The notes under the pieces were generated by a model. The model was not told the DNA's origin. It did not search any database and saw only the letters and a list, made by a program, of their open reading frames with translations. A DNA stretch of 64,000 nt from Tranzscheliella williamsii. Taxonomy: Eukaryota > Basidiomycota > Ustilaginomycetes > Ustilaginales > Ustilaginaceae. Position 1 is the stretch's first letter; the number at the start of each line of letters is the position of its first letter. The stretch spans positions 1-64,000 of the forward strand of contig JALBYF010000056.1 of NCBI GenBank assembly GCA_023212725.1, given 5' to 3'. The translations under genes and the position numbers were made by a program. Shown piece after piece: positions 51,660 to 63,200 of this stretch.

Positions 51660-54251
51660 ATGCAAGAAAGTGCAAACGGGCCTAGCGACCCTGTCGCTCG
51701 GTCTCCACCACCCCGACGAGCAAAGCATCCTTTGCTCGCCAGGCCTTTATACGCTTTCGATATCCCACAGGGACTCCTTGGGACCTTGCAACTACGTTCG
51801 AATGTAGAGCTTTCGGACCTTCCACAGGTACTCTATAACCGAACAGCTGCTCATGGGCCCGAAGACACACAAGCAGTTTCGTTAGATACCGAGCGAACCA
51901 AATCTCAACGCAGCGTACCTCCATGCTCCCTCTGCCCGCAATGCGGAGCTTTTCCGTCGGTCACAGCACAAAGGGCGCATTTCCACTCAGACTGGCATCG
52001 GTACAACGTACAGCTGAATATGCGAAGCAATTCGATCTTGCTGACCGAGGCTGCTTTTGAGAAGCTTTCTGAAGAGTTCGATACCGCTAGCGAATCTGAG
52101 ACCGATGGTGCCGGAGGGTCCAAGCCAGCCTTGAGAGTGGACATTGTAACCAAACTTCTCGCCCAAGCCACGGTAGACAAGGCGGATCAGGGCAGCCAAG
52201 AGTCCGAAGAGGACAATCTGGCCCATTTCACCGAAGCAAGTCAGCTAGACACCATGCGGTCGCCTCTGCTGTGGTTTGTTTCCAAGCCAACTGCACCACA
52301 CGACCAGATGCTGCAACAAACGCAACTCGGCTTCTACCGCAACATTTTTCCGGACCCTGGATCGGCTTTGTCGCCTGAAGTACAGGCACCCATCACCGCT
52401 AACGCTTGGTATTCCGCGTGCTTGGAGAGTATGCAGGTCGGTCGTATTGATCGCAAAGGTTCAAAGCAAGGCACTTGGAAGGGCAAAAGGGTAAAGTCCA
52501 AAGAAGTTCAAGATGCAGCCAAGCTCATGATGATGAACGTCCTGGATGGTGAGGGCTTCGTTCCCGGTCTCAAGATGACCAACGTACCCGATAGCGACAA
52601 TGACGAGAGCGATGAATACAGCGACTATTCAGATGCTGACGAACAATCAAGCGACGATGGCTCAGCCGTTCCCTCGATCCTTCGTAATCCTAGCAGCGAT
52701 CCGACGCTTCGAATGTGGACTGTACTACTCCTTGGTGGTGGCCACTTTGCAGCCTCCGTGATTGCACTGAACCCTCATGTCACCACCTTGCAAGGGAAGA
52801 AGCGCGGAGAACAAGGGCCAAGAGAGGAAAGATCTTTGATTCTTCTGGCGCACAAGGCTTTCCACAGATACACTACGAGACGCAAACAGGGAGGTGGTCA
52901 AAGTGCGCAAGATGCTACGGGCAGGTTTGCCAAGTCTGCCGGTGCCCAGCTCCGTCGGTACAATGAAAGCGCGCTTGGGGATGATGTTCGCGGGTTATTG
53001 GATGCCCCAGGCTGGAGAGAACTGATATCGCGCAGTGACAAGATCTGGATCAGAGCTGGCGCTAGGGCAGCCAAGGGCATGCTCTGGTCATGGGAGGGAG
53101 CAAAAGCTTCTCGTGGTAGTCCGCTCGACGCTGCTCGCGGTGATGGCCGACTCGACTCGCTGCCGTTTCCCACAAGGCGCCCAACGATCGGAGAAACAGT
53201 GCGGTGCTTCTTTGAACTATCAAGGGTCAAGATCGAGCACAAATCAGACGAGGAACTGGCCGCCGAAGAGCAAGCGCATCGGGATGTGTTATCTCAAAAG
53301 TCACGTAGGGAAGCCGATGCCAAAAGAAGGGAAGAAAAAGCACAGGAGCGCGCAGCCGCGGTGGAAAGAAGTAAAGCCGAACGAGCTAAAGGCGCTCAAC
53401 CCCAATTGAGTGAGGAAGAGCAAGCACAGCGAAGCATGTGGCAGCGGCTGGTGGAGATGGTGCGCAAAGGCCGCCTGGAAGCTCTGATCACTTTCCTGAC
53501 GAAGCACGAGGCGGAGATGCTACAAAGCAATGTAGACGTGCCCTTGCCGGACTGGTGGCTGCACCAAGAAGCACAAGAAGAGGCATCTTCGACCAGTGAT
53601 GCGAAGCTCAAGCCGCGCACGCTGTTACAGCTTGCTGCTGAGGGAGGGAGCGAGAGTGTTGTCCGTTACTTTCTGGAAGAGCGACGCGCGGATCCAACCA
53701 TTGAAGCTCCGAGGCTGGGAGCCATCAGGCAGCAAGTCTCGACTGAGGCTTCAGGCGGGTCAAGCAGCAACGATTCGTCTCTGATCCCGCATCGTACGGC
53801 GTATGATCTGTGCAGCACGAAAGAAGCGCGCAATGTGTTTCGCAGGTCGATGGCACTACATCCCGACTGGTGCAACTGGGGCGGGATGACGACGGGCGGT
53901 GCTCGGGTGCCCAGTGCCTTAACCGACGAAATGCAGGAAACCCAGGTAAGCAAGCAGAAAGACCGCCGAGCCGCGCTGCGGGAGAAGGCAAGGGAGCGGG
54001 CAGACAAGGCGGCGGAGAAGACGCCGAAAGAGACATCTCCTGTTCCGTCTACGCCCGACCATGCACAGGTGGCTAGTTCTCACCACACGACCAACCGGCT
54101 TGGAGGCGCAGCGGCGGCACCCCGAGCTTTACTGCAACAACGGGACGAACAGGCGGGCCTGACTCCGGAAATGCGGGCACGCATCGAGCGTGAGAGGCGC
54201 GCACGAGCGGCCGAAGAGAGGATCAAGGCAATGATGAACAAGAAAGATTGA
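51660..54251 (+). CDS. VMS1: VMS1/ANKZF1-type peptidyl-tRNA hydrolase of ribosome quality control
   Basis: 863 residues from the first in-frame ATG at 51660. Early sequence PLYAFDIPQGLLGTLQLRSN matches the Vms1 start. A C2H2-type zinc finger follows (CSLCPQCGAF...HFHSDWHRYN, about 88-116). The VLRF1 domain includes WTVLLLGGGHFAASV, the basic HKAFHRYTTRRKQGGGQSAQ loop with the catalytic Gln near residue 410, and IWIRAGARAAKGML. An ankyrin repeat (LLQLAAEGGSESVVRYFLE, about 655-685) precedes a C-terminal Arg/Ala helix RARAAEERIKAMM, which is the p97/Cdc48-binding VIM motif. Vms1 cleaves peptidyl-tRNA on stalled 60S subunits and protects mitochondria from stalled chains. The true N-terminus may be longer (frame open to 51417). 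Confidence 0.9.
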   Translation: MQESANGPSDPVARSPPPRRAKHPLLARPLYAFDIPQGLLGTLQLRSNVELSDLPQVLYNRTAAHGPEDTQAVSLDTERTKSQRSVPPCSLCPQCGAFPSVTAQRAHFHSDWHRYNVQLNMRSNSILLTEAAFEKLSEEFDTASESETDGAGGSKPALRVDIVTKLLAQATVDKADQGSQESEEDNLAHFTEASQLDTMRSPLLWFVSKPTAPHDQMLQQTQLGFYRNIFPDPGSALSPEVQAPITANAWYSACLESMQVGRIDRKGSKQGTWKGKRVKSKEVQDAAKLMMMNVLDGEGFVPGLKMTNVPDSDNDESDEYSDYSDADEQSSDDGSAVPSILRNPSSDPTLRMWTVLLLGGGHFAASVIALNPHVTTLQGKKRGEQGPREERSLILLAHKAFHRYTTRRKQGGGQSAQDATGRFAKSAGAQLRRYNESALGDDVRGLLDAPGWRELISRSDKIWIRAGARAAKGMLWSWEGAKASRGSPLDAARGDGRLDSLPFPTRRPTIGETVRCFFELSRVKIEHKSDEELAAEEQAHRDVLSQKSRREADAKRREEKAQERAAAVERSKAERAKGAQPQLSEEEQAQRSMWQRLVEMVRKGRLEALITFLTKHEAEMLQSNVDVPLPDWWLHQEAQEEASSTSDAKLKPRTLLQLAAEGGSESVVRYFLEERRADPTIEAPRLGAIRQQVSTEASGGSSSNDSSLIPHRTAYDLCSTKEARNVFRRSMALHPDWCNWGGMTTGGARVPSALTDEMQETQVSKQKDRRAALREKARERADKAAEKTPKETSPVPSTPDHAQVASSHHTTNRLGGAAAAPRALLQQRDEQAGLTPEMRARIERERRARAAEERIKAMMNKKD

Positions 54252-54404
54252 GGTGCAGCTGCTGTTGTCCCATCCTATCCTCACACTACGAGCAACCTAG
54301 AAGCGTAATATTGATCTCCGCTTGCAATAAGATCTCGTATGCAATTGTGGGCAAAACGTACAAATACACTAAACCGATGGGAAGAGGGTGAGGCGAGCTG
54401 GAGA

Positions 54405-55160
54405 TCATCTAACAAAGTTCATGGAGTAGCCGCCGCCGGGCTGTTGAGTAAACTTGAAGTTGTTGGTCGAGAGGCCAAAATTGCCCAGAACACTGTCACC
54501 GAGACCCTTGAGCTTTTGGATCATCTCGTCCTTCTCCTTGTTGGCAGCCTCTTGCACGCGGGGCTCGAGCCTTTTGACCGCATCGATGACTGATGGTCTT
54601 GTGGAAGCCGGCAAGTCTCTGCTCTGCAGAAGCCGCTTGTTGTCTTCGAGGGCCGACGATAGGCCGGACCAGCCTCCTATGCACTCGTTGGCCTGAGCCC
54701 GGCGGTAGAGCGCTTTGACATAGTCTGGCCTGTCCAGCAACGACTGATTACACGACTTGACAGCGTCCTTGTACTGCTCCAAGCGCAGCTGCACAGCTGC
54801 TATATTGGCGTAGACAACAGCTCTGAAACCTCGAATTTGCGCGTCCTCTTCACTTTCTGGAGTGGCATCATCGGCCGTCTTGAAGGCGTCGTCCGATTCA
54901 CCTGCCGTACCCTCCGCGAACTGTTCTTCGTCGGTGGCGGGCGCTCGTGCCGTAGCGTGAGGATCGCTGGGCCCGTCGCTTTCATCTTGCTGGCCTTCGG
55001 TGTGTGATGGCGACGCAGATGGGCGGACAGGAAGTTGTGCCAGAATGTCGAGGTAGATAGCCAAGGCACCATCGTAGTCCTTTGCTTGAAACTTGGTATT
55101 GGCCTCAGCCTTGAGATGGTGCACTTCCTCAGGGATATGGTCCTCAACGATAACCGCCAT
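54405..55160 (-). CDS. TTC1-like tetratricopeptide repeat protein
   Basis: 251 residues from ATG 55160 (MAVIVEDHIPEEVHHLKAE). The first TPR motif covers about 14-45 (HLKAEANTKFQAKDYDGALAI), is interrupted by an acidic, Ser-rich insert of about 60 residues, and continues with VVYANIAAVQLRLEQYKDAV and ALYRRAQANECIGGW. The C-terminus MIQKLKGLGDSVLGNFGLST followed by FKFTQQPGGGYSMNFVR is diagnostic of TTC1. TTC1-type proteins are Hsp90/Hsp70 co-chaperone adaptors. No intron. Divergent from the inositol polyphosphate kinase gene. Family assignment is strong, client unknown. Confidence 0.9.
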   Translation of the reverse strand: MAVIVEDHIPEEVHHLKAEANTKFQAKDYDGALAIYLDILAQLPVRPSASPSHTEGQQDESDGPSDPHATARAPATDEEQFAEGTAGESDDAFKTADDATPESEEDAQIRGFRAVVYANIAAVQLRLEQYKDAVKSCNQSLLDRPDYVKALYRRAQANECIGGWSGLSSALEDNKRLLQSRDLPASTRPSVIDAVKRLEPRVQEAANKEKDEMIQKLKGLGDSVLGNFGLSTNNFKFTQQPGGGYSMNFVR

Positions 55161-55486
55161 ACTGCCTGAGTTGACAACCTTTCCGGCCAACCATGCACGT
55201 CGTTATGCTGGTGCGCTCGAGTCAGTCGAGATGGTAGTGAGTAAAGAAACTGCCAGTCTTGAAATTCACGGCTATGGCCCGTCCAATAGCTCTTCAGATT
55301 TGGTCTACAAGAGCCACAAGTGGAGATGCAAGCCCAACTTAACGTACATGCAACCTCACACTCAACACCCACGCTCCACCAACCCCGCACGTTATCTTGT
55401 TGAAAGAGCGCAGATTGATCAAGATTGCTTAGCACTTGCGGCTTCTTGTACATCTGCCATTTTCTCGTACAGTGCGGTAACTGACC
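55161..55486. promoter_or_regulatory. Divergent promoter region, TTC1-like and inositol polyphosphate kinase genes
   Basis: About 325 bases between opposite start codons; no TATA box or factor site recognised. Confidence 0.4.
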
Positions 55487-56584
55487 ATGTTCAACAAGGC
55501 AGAACTGGAGCTAGTGCCGCTAGCCAACCAGGTGGCCGGTCATCCAGAAGGGGTGCAGAGCCTCGCCGGAGGCCGCCTGGTTGTCAAAGAGTGCCTGGAA
55601 AGAGAGCTAGCCTTCTATGCCGAAGTGAAGCAGGCAGCGCAGGACGAGAGCGTGGCGAACGAACAACGGGACCTACTGAAGCGTCTCTTGCAAGTTATGC
55701 CTAAATGCAAGGGCAGCTGGCGAGAGTATAGTGGACAACCGGCTCTCCAGAACAACCAAGAAGGCGATACCCACCCCCGCATCGTCTTGGAAAACCTGAC
55801 GTTCGGCTACAGCAGGCCTAATGTCTGCGATATCAAGCTTGGGACACAGCTTTGGGACGAAGATGCTTCGGAAGAAAAGCGGAGGAGAATGGACTTGGCA
55901 GCACAAAGCACCACAAGCGGCTCCTATGGCATCCGGCTCACAGGCTGGCAGGTACGTAAACACTGCGAGATACCACCATCACCTGGACACATCTGAACTG
56001 ACCCGCTGGTGCCGAGCTAGATCTTCGATGCGGAGAGCAATCGCTTCCACGCCGTGCCGAAAACATTTGGCAAGGCGCTCAAGGCTGAACATCTGGACTT
56101 GGGAGTAAGGATGCTCTTAGCATGCCCCGAAGCAAAGGACGCCGAGCTCGCCGATACTATTGTGCAAGGCACGAGTCAGATCCGAGCTCGCCTGACAGAT
56201 CCACCGAGTCCCACAACGTTGTCAAGCAATGCGACCGGTGTGGAGATCGGAAAGCTGGAAGGAAGAGAAAGCCACTATCTGCCGCGCCTGCCCGCGGCAG
56301 TGATGCAGCTGGCACTGGAGAAAAACATTTTGCCTGCTATCCAAGAATTGATCCGGATCTTCGCGAAGCTAGAAGTGCGCATGAGGGGCGCTTCTGTATT
56401 ACTCGTTTATGAGGGGGACCTCTCGGCGCTGCAAGATGGCACATTGCACGCACAGGTACGACTGATCGACTTTGCCCACGCCAAGCTTGTGCCTGGCCAG
56501 GGGCCGGATGAAGGCGTCCTGCTGGGTCTGCGCAGTATCGATAGCCTTTTCCGCCGACAGCTCGAAGCACTGCGATCTTCGTAG
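55487..56584 (+). CDS. Inositol polyphosphate kinase (IPMK/Arg82-like), two exons
   Basis: Exons 55487-55951 and 56021-56584 (intron 69 bases, GTACGT donor, CTAG acceptor) give 342 residues. The inositol phosphate-binding motif PxxxDxKxG is present as PNVCDIKLG (111-119). The other family signatures follow: SYGIRLTGWQ at the exon end, RGASVLLVYEGD (277-288; SLL-like) and VRLIDFAHAKL (304-309, IDF metal/ATP motif). These enzymes make IP4-IP6 precursors and, in yeast, act in the nucleus in arginine and phosphate regulation. Length and motif spacing fit the Arg82/IPMK branch better than the very large Kcs1 type. Confidence 0.9.
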
Positions 56585-57272
56585 GCCACAACGGTATGCT
56601 CACCCGCTGCAGCTCGCGCTTCTTGGTCCAGGCCAGTCACTGTGTTTGCGCACATAGGGTGGTGGTGGCCGAAAACCGCTTGTTAGAGTCACACCATTCA
56701 GAAGGCAGTTCGGCAAACATGACTGGACCCTGAATAAGATCGACAGAGCACAAGCTTGGCCCCCCCAAAGAGCTGCCTTAACAACCACAGTTATTCAATT
56801 ACGGCAGCCCCTTTTTCGCCTTTCTCGCCTTAGGGGAGTAAGTCTCAGAAAAGCATTGTGATTAGAAACGTTAGCGGAGCGGCGAAAGGAGAATGGTTGG
56901 CCTGCATACGCATGCATTCGATTGCATCAGATCTGGAGAGAGGATCACATCAGATTCACAATAATAATCACCGATATTATTGTCAGACGGCCGACAAAGC
57001 TCATCCCTCACTAGCTCTTGTAGCACATCCCACCTTACCTTCACTCGATCAATCTGCTGATCATAATCCACATGCTCACCTTGGCACCGAACCGCGACCA
57101 CTCTTCCTCCTAGCATTTCTTCTGCCCTCGCATCAATCGTATAATGGATTTGTCTGCACGTTAACCGGCCCCACAGTTGCTACTGTCCCCTCACTCCTCA
57201 AGGACCAGCCTGGGTCGCCTGCTGGAAGATCGGACAGGAGGCCGACGTGTCGATCTGCGGCTGGGAAGCATC
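56585..57272. other. Intergenic region between inositol kinase and Spo71-like genes
   Basis: About 690 bases. Contains short AT-rich sequence (aataataatcaccgatattatt) near 56960 and a pyrimidine-rich run before the Spo71-like start. The frame of the next gene is open upstream to 57177 but without an ATG. No extra gene seen. Confidence 0.45.
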
Positions 57273-60200
57273 ATGCCTTCGTACGCTGACCACGCAGGCA
57301 ACCTTCCAGCATCAAGCGACGCCCTCTCTTCCACAGCCATACACGGCGCCGCACCGCCTTTGCGGCTACCTCTCAATTCGATTGCTACCACGTCTGCATC
57401 GCCTGTGCAGTTCCCGCCGGTCAAACCGTCGTGTCTCAAGTGCCGTCCCCTTTATCAATCTTCTAGTTCGTCTGCACCGCCAAGCTCTCTTCCCGCCAAG
57501 GCGCATGCTTCGTCATCGTGCGGACATCTTTCCAGCAGACACTACATCGGCCCCCTACCAGTTCCCGCATCCAAAGCAAGGGCTATTGCCAACGCCATAG
57601 CCCAGGATGCCTTTCAAAACGACCAACCCAGGCCCGAAGAGCCACAACACAATCCTGACAGTAGCTGGGAACATGTATCGTGGGATCATGGGAAGCGTGC
57701 GCACTCCCTCACTACGCCTGAACCTCCAGCACGCTATGGTTGGCAAGGCTCCACAGCGGCTGGAGGACGCCCTGTCTCTCCTACTTCCAAGAGTAGCACG
57801 GGCACACGAACAGCTTTGGCCTTGAGGTCATCTGGATCCCCAACACCCCAAGTGCCGCGTCGATCGGTGCAGCGAGACCCTTCATCTTTATCCGTGGCAT
57901 CCAACGTCTCCTTCGTTAGTGCACAATCCCTTCCTCGCTCAGCCTTCAGCGATTCTGATGCTGTGCAAGGCCGTTCGAAAGGCTCAGAGGCTTCGCAGCT
58001 TTCAGTGCGCGACGCTCATCCACTTAGCCCCCCCGAAGTTCCCAATCATGGTCGCTTAGCTAAACAACGCCATCGGTCCTTTGCGTCCTTGATCAACTCA
58101 AACCTGAATTTCCAGCCAAGGCCAGGCCCACAGTCACCCTCTGGCACATTCGAGGACGACACCGCGCACCTTGCGCCTGCTTACTCAGATGGATCTGCGA
58201 ACACTTCATCTTCTCTGGATTCCAGACCTGCAACCAGCATGCGGGGTCCGGAGAACCTCCGCACCTCGCGCTTTCCGAAATCTAGAGGCTCAGAGCATTC
58301 CGTTTCAACCAAAACACACCCGACACCGCGTGCAGCCGACGCATTGAAGATATTGCCACTGCTCGACTTGCCTCTTGAAGAATCAGACGAGACAAATCCG
58401 AGCCTCGGCCAAGACAAAACCCTCATTGCACCTGTAGTGCAATCGAAAGACCAAATTGCTGTAACTAACGGCCAAGCGCCCCTTACTGAAGACACAACAC
58501 TGGTCGCAACAAGTCGCCCAGCCACGTTGAGGAGAGCGCGATCTGCCGACGTCGTTACTAGTCCACCTTTGCAAGTACGAGAGATTTCAATAGAAAAGCC
58601 GACAAATGTCTCATCGAAGGATGAAGATACTCGGCGTACGCTCAATAGCAGTAATGAGACAACCATAGTGAAAGATGACACGCTTCCTGATCAAGGCCCG
58701 ACTCGTTCCTTGCAACTCCGAACAATGGCATCTTTCACCGACGCTTCCTCGCCAGATTCCAGTTATGGTAAAACCAGCGGCTCCAATCTTCAACAAGCCA
58801 GTCTTTTGCACCCTGCCTGGGCTCCGACTGTTCCTCCGAGATTAGCGGACATCTACCAGACTCGAGATATTGGCGAGTCAGGGCGTCGTCCTGCAGTCAA
58901 TCCGCCCGGACACCTTGGCAGAGGAAACTTGCAGGAAGACCAACCTACCGAAGATTCGGGTCGGCAGGCAACACCCAGGTCTTACCACAGGCATGTCGGA
59001 AAGGGCTTACCCAAGGGCCCTTCCCTGTCCTTTGGACCTGAAGATACCGCCTTGCACGCTCAACGACAGAGCAGTGCTCATGTCGGTATCTACCTTCCAC
59101 GATCCGTCGATCATACTCGTGAGTTCTCGCGTCAAAGCAGGATGAGCCGCGCTTCCACCGCAGCTACCTTCGACACAATCGGGACTGTCGCCACGGAAGG
59201 TAGCTTTGGTGCCACTGAAGGCACAGCGCAGAGGTTCACTCGCAAGATCCTCACTGGCGGCCGAAATCGCAGGACCCAGAAGCGAGCAAATCTCCCTCCA
59301 GAACGAGGCTTCACATCTCGTTTCACACCTATGCGGATCGTAACAAACCGGAACTCTACACCCTCCACGGGCAGAAGTCGCAGTTCGCATTCGCCATGGA
59401 AAGCTCGGTCTTTTCGAGCCAGCTCTGCGAGCCAGGCATCCATGGAGAAGGATTTATCCTTTAAGCGCTCAGACACCCATATCGATACCGTGCGAAACAG
59501 CAGCGATAAGTACATGGGGACGAGAGGCGTCATGCCTGGCTCTGTCGGGACCAGTACTGGCGGTACAAAATGGGTTGGTCAAAGCTTTGTCATAGGGCAG
59601 CGCTTTCTGGATATCCTTGACACCCGCCGGTCTGAACTGAGCACCTCTCGGCCATGCGAATGTATAGCCAAAGCTGCGCAGCCGGCAGGCAACGAAGGCA
59701 GATATAGCCATGACCAGGCAGACCAAGAGGAGGTAAGAGGACAAACCGCAAACGTCGAAGAGATGGAGAAAAGCCCAGATGGGGTCATTTCTCTCTTTGC
59801 TGATGAGGCGCAGGCCCTGACAGACGAGAGAGGCAAGCAAATATCACTGTCCGAAGCAGAAGATCTTTCTTCACCAAATCCATACAAGACCGGCTTCATG
59901 TCGTTAAAGAGCAGCAAAATAAGAACGTCATCGATCCCTGAATCGGAAACGAAGCCTTTGATTAATTCTTCAGGTCCACAGGCCGGTAATTCGAGCCTGA
60001 CAATCGAAGCTCGTCATACTTGGAGCGATGTCCTCTCGAAGACCTCGGGCCTCTCGGGTGATCCTGTTGCTGTCTTTGCAAATCGTGACCCATCGCAAAC
60101 AAACAAGAGTAGCTACGATCCGGATAGGGAGGCGACGACTGGAGCCATAGACACCGACTCCAACGTTCCAGCGGCAATGGATGCTAAAATCAAGATTGTC

Positions 60201-63200
60201 TCTAGAACTTCCAGTCTGGCAAAGGCGGACACATTGTCTAACAAATCTTATGCAACACCCGGTCTTGTCTCATCTTCACAGCCGCGAGCGAATGGGTACC
60301 CGCCGATGGCCTCTAGCCCAGACAAGGCTTCGGTGGCCAGTATGACGCGGGAATTCGCTTTGTCGCATCCTGCTCCTCCCCTTGCAGTGGAAGAAAACGA
60401 CCCGCACCTTGTGCATCAGCTCCTGCGCCGCAAGAGCGATCTAGGAATTCGAGCAGACATGGTCTCTGATACAGCGAGTGATCACGCTCTCGTTGCGCAG
60501 CGTGTGTCCACCCGGGCGAACGGGCAACCTACCACACCGTTATCAAATAAGACCAAGATACCGGATGAAGTGGCGCTTGAAGAGCAAGACCCATTGCCCT
60601 TGGACAAGACACCGGAAGCGGAGCTGTCCATGCCTAGTAAAGCTATAGATCGAAAACCCTCGGGTGCCTTGAAGCTGAATATTCTAGGCGTTAGCCCAGA
60701 GCGCAAAAAAACCGTCAAATTCGAGACTGAACACTCCCATCATGCCTTGCCTGGTCGTCTCGCAGCTTCACTCTTCCCAGGTAAAGCTGAAGACGGTGCA
60801 AAGCTTATAACTAATTATGCCCGACCTGCAGCCGGCGATGCTAAACCCAGGCCGCCGGAGGAAGTCTTGGCTCGGCCACAGCCTAACGTGATTCAATACC
60901 ATACAGCCGAAGATTTGGGCTCCCCAAGTTATCAGCCGGATAGCAACTCAACAATCCCAACGCGCATGACTGTTCTCAAGAAGGATCGCATGCTGGTGAA
61001 ACAAGCTTGGACAGCACACGAAGATCTCCCCAAAGACTTTGATGAGCTCCAGGCGCGCAAATATACGATTCGCGATGAAAACTGGCGCGAATTCGTCGTC
61101 GTCTTCCGAATGGGCAAATTAGAGCTATGGTCCGACCCGACATTGGCGAGTAAGATCGTGGGTCATGGAGATCGTCTCAAGCTGCGCCACACGATTCCGC
61201 TCTCACGCGGCTCAACTTACCTATCCCTTTATTCTCCTGTTGATCGGATCTTTTGCCTCACGTACCAACCGTGGAGGTCCACAGTGGCCCACAATAGAAG
61301 AGGTATTCATTTGCGGAGGCAAGGCACCGAGATAGTCCTCTTTGACTGCCGTGCTCGGTCGGCAGCTGCAGACTGGATGTGGGAGCTTTGGAGGGAGCTG
61401 GGCGGTCTCATCCCGGAGACCATTGAGGTTCATGTTCCTTCGTTCGGGCTCAAGGTGAAAATTCCGATCCCTGACGAGATGCCGGAACAACCCTTCGAGT
61501 CCACTTTCGCAAACCACAGTTTTTCCACAGCGAAGACGGATGTCCAGTCTCACAACATCGGCGAAGGCTTCAAGGCAATTACTCGAGCCACCATCATAGG
61601 CATGACGTGGAAGCTCTTTACTGGCATACCTGAATGGCGACATCTGATGTCGCAATGCGAAGAGCTTGGCATCCATCTTGAACTAGCATGGCGCCGTGGC
61701 GTCGAACTCGACTGGGTCTTCAACGAGCGTACCGTCGAAAACGAGCCGAGATACTGGGCTGTCCTCTGCGGTGCTCTGCTCAGGGACTATCAACATCCAT
61801 CGGTTCTCGAGCTACGGACTGCGGCTCACTATCCAAAGAGTGTACTAGTCGCGCCTGGCCAGTACCTAGCAGAGCCACCGGCCATTGAGGGCTTCATCTG
61901 GCGTCTCAAACCAGTCTCTGGTGCGCTTACAAGACTATATATTACCACGTATGACGGCCGCTTGTACATTTGCCGGAGCAGTCGTGCATTCCCACCTGAC
62001 GGCCATCTTGCTGTGCAGATAAGAGAGGCAGTCGCGAAGCGAAATGCCAGGGCGAAGACAAGTAAGACGCAACTGCGCCAACGTACCGAAAAACCGTCGA
62101 ATCACCACAAAGGTGGTTTCGCTCGCGCTCTTGCTAAATTTGTTGGCCGTGAGAAGATGGTGCGCCGCGACGAGGATATGGCGACCTTGCGGCGAAACGT
62201 CCTGGAAGCCATCAGTTACCCTGCCGAAACTGAAGAAGAGTTCAAGGTCCAGCTCGAAGCGTATCAAGCCTTCGAGAGGCGGCGGCAATTTGAACAGATA
62301 CGGGGCTCTGATGGCTTCATTGATCTCAAGATGATCTACATGATCAAGACTATCGGCTCAGGACCGGTACGATGTCCCGGTATCGATGACGTTCGCAACT
62401 TCAGTAAGCAGAACGCGCGGGTTCATACTATGCAGCAGAATGCTGTGACCGCCCAACAGGAAGACGAAGAGTCAGACCACGAGGATGATAGCGACATTGC
62501 CCACGATCTCGGCGGGACTGAAGGCCTGGATCGAGCTGATGACCCGAACAATCTTCGACGCTCACGCCAGATAGAGATCACCCTGTCTAACGGAAAAGCA
62601 GTTCGACTGGAAGCCTTCTCGGCCCCCGTTGCTCGCGAATGGGTGGATAAAATCTCGTCGTTGGTACGGTACTGGCGACGACGCGAGCGTGCTGACGCCA
62701 CGGAACTGATGTACGCTTCGGGGGTGGATATCGCTGAGCTCCACAAGCGCTTGGCTGGCCGCAATGCCAAGAACACTGGCATTGATGGCGTCGACGAGGA
62801 GAAGCTGTCGCCGATGCTTGGCAACATCTGGAACTGGTGCGCCATCGAGGGATGTCGCAATATCATCAGATCCGGAAAACTGTTCCACAAAAAGTCCAGT
62901 TACGGAGCGTTCAAGGCGCGGGATTACGTACTGATAGCTGGGCGCCTCCTTTGCTTCAAGTTGGTGCGCTCGGTGCGGACATCTCGGGCACGGCAGAACA
63001 ACGGCATCTTCCATCGTCGACAAGACACGGTGATCCACCTGCGCGATGCATATGTCTACAGCGGCAAGTTGAGTGAAGACATGCTTCAAAATGGGCGGTC
63101 GGATCCTGCGCAGGCGGTGTCGGGGATTGCTGGTGGCGGTTCGAACAGCGGCAAGCGGCACCGCGTGCCTCGGGTCTACGGCGACGGGCTGTTTTCCGTG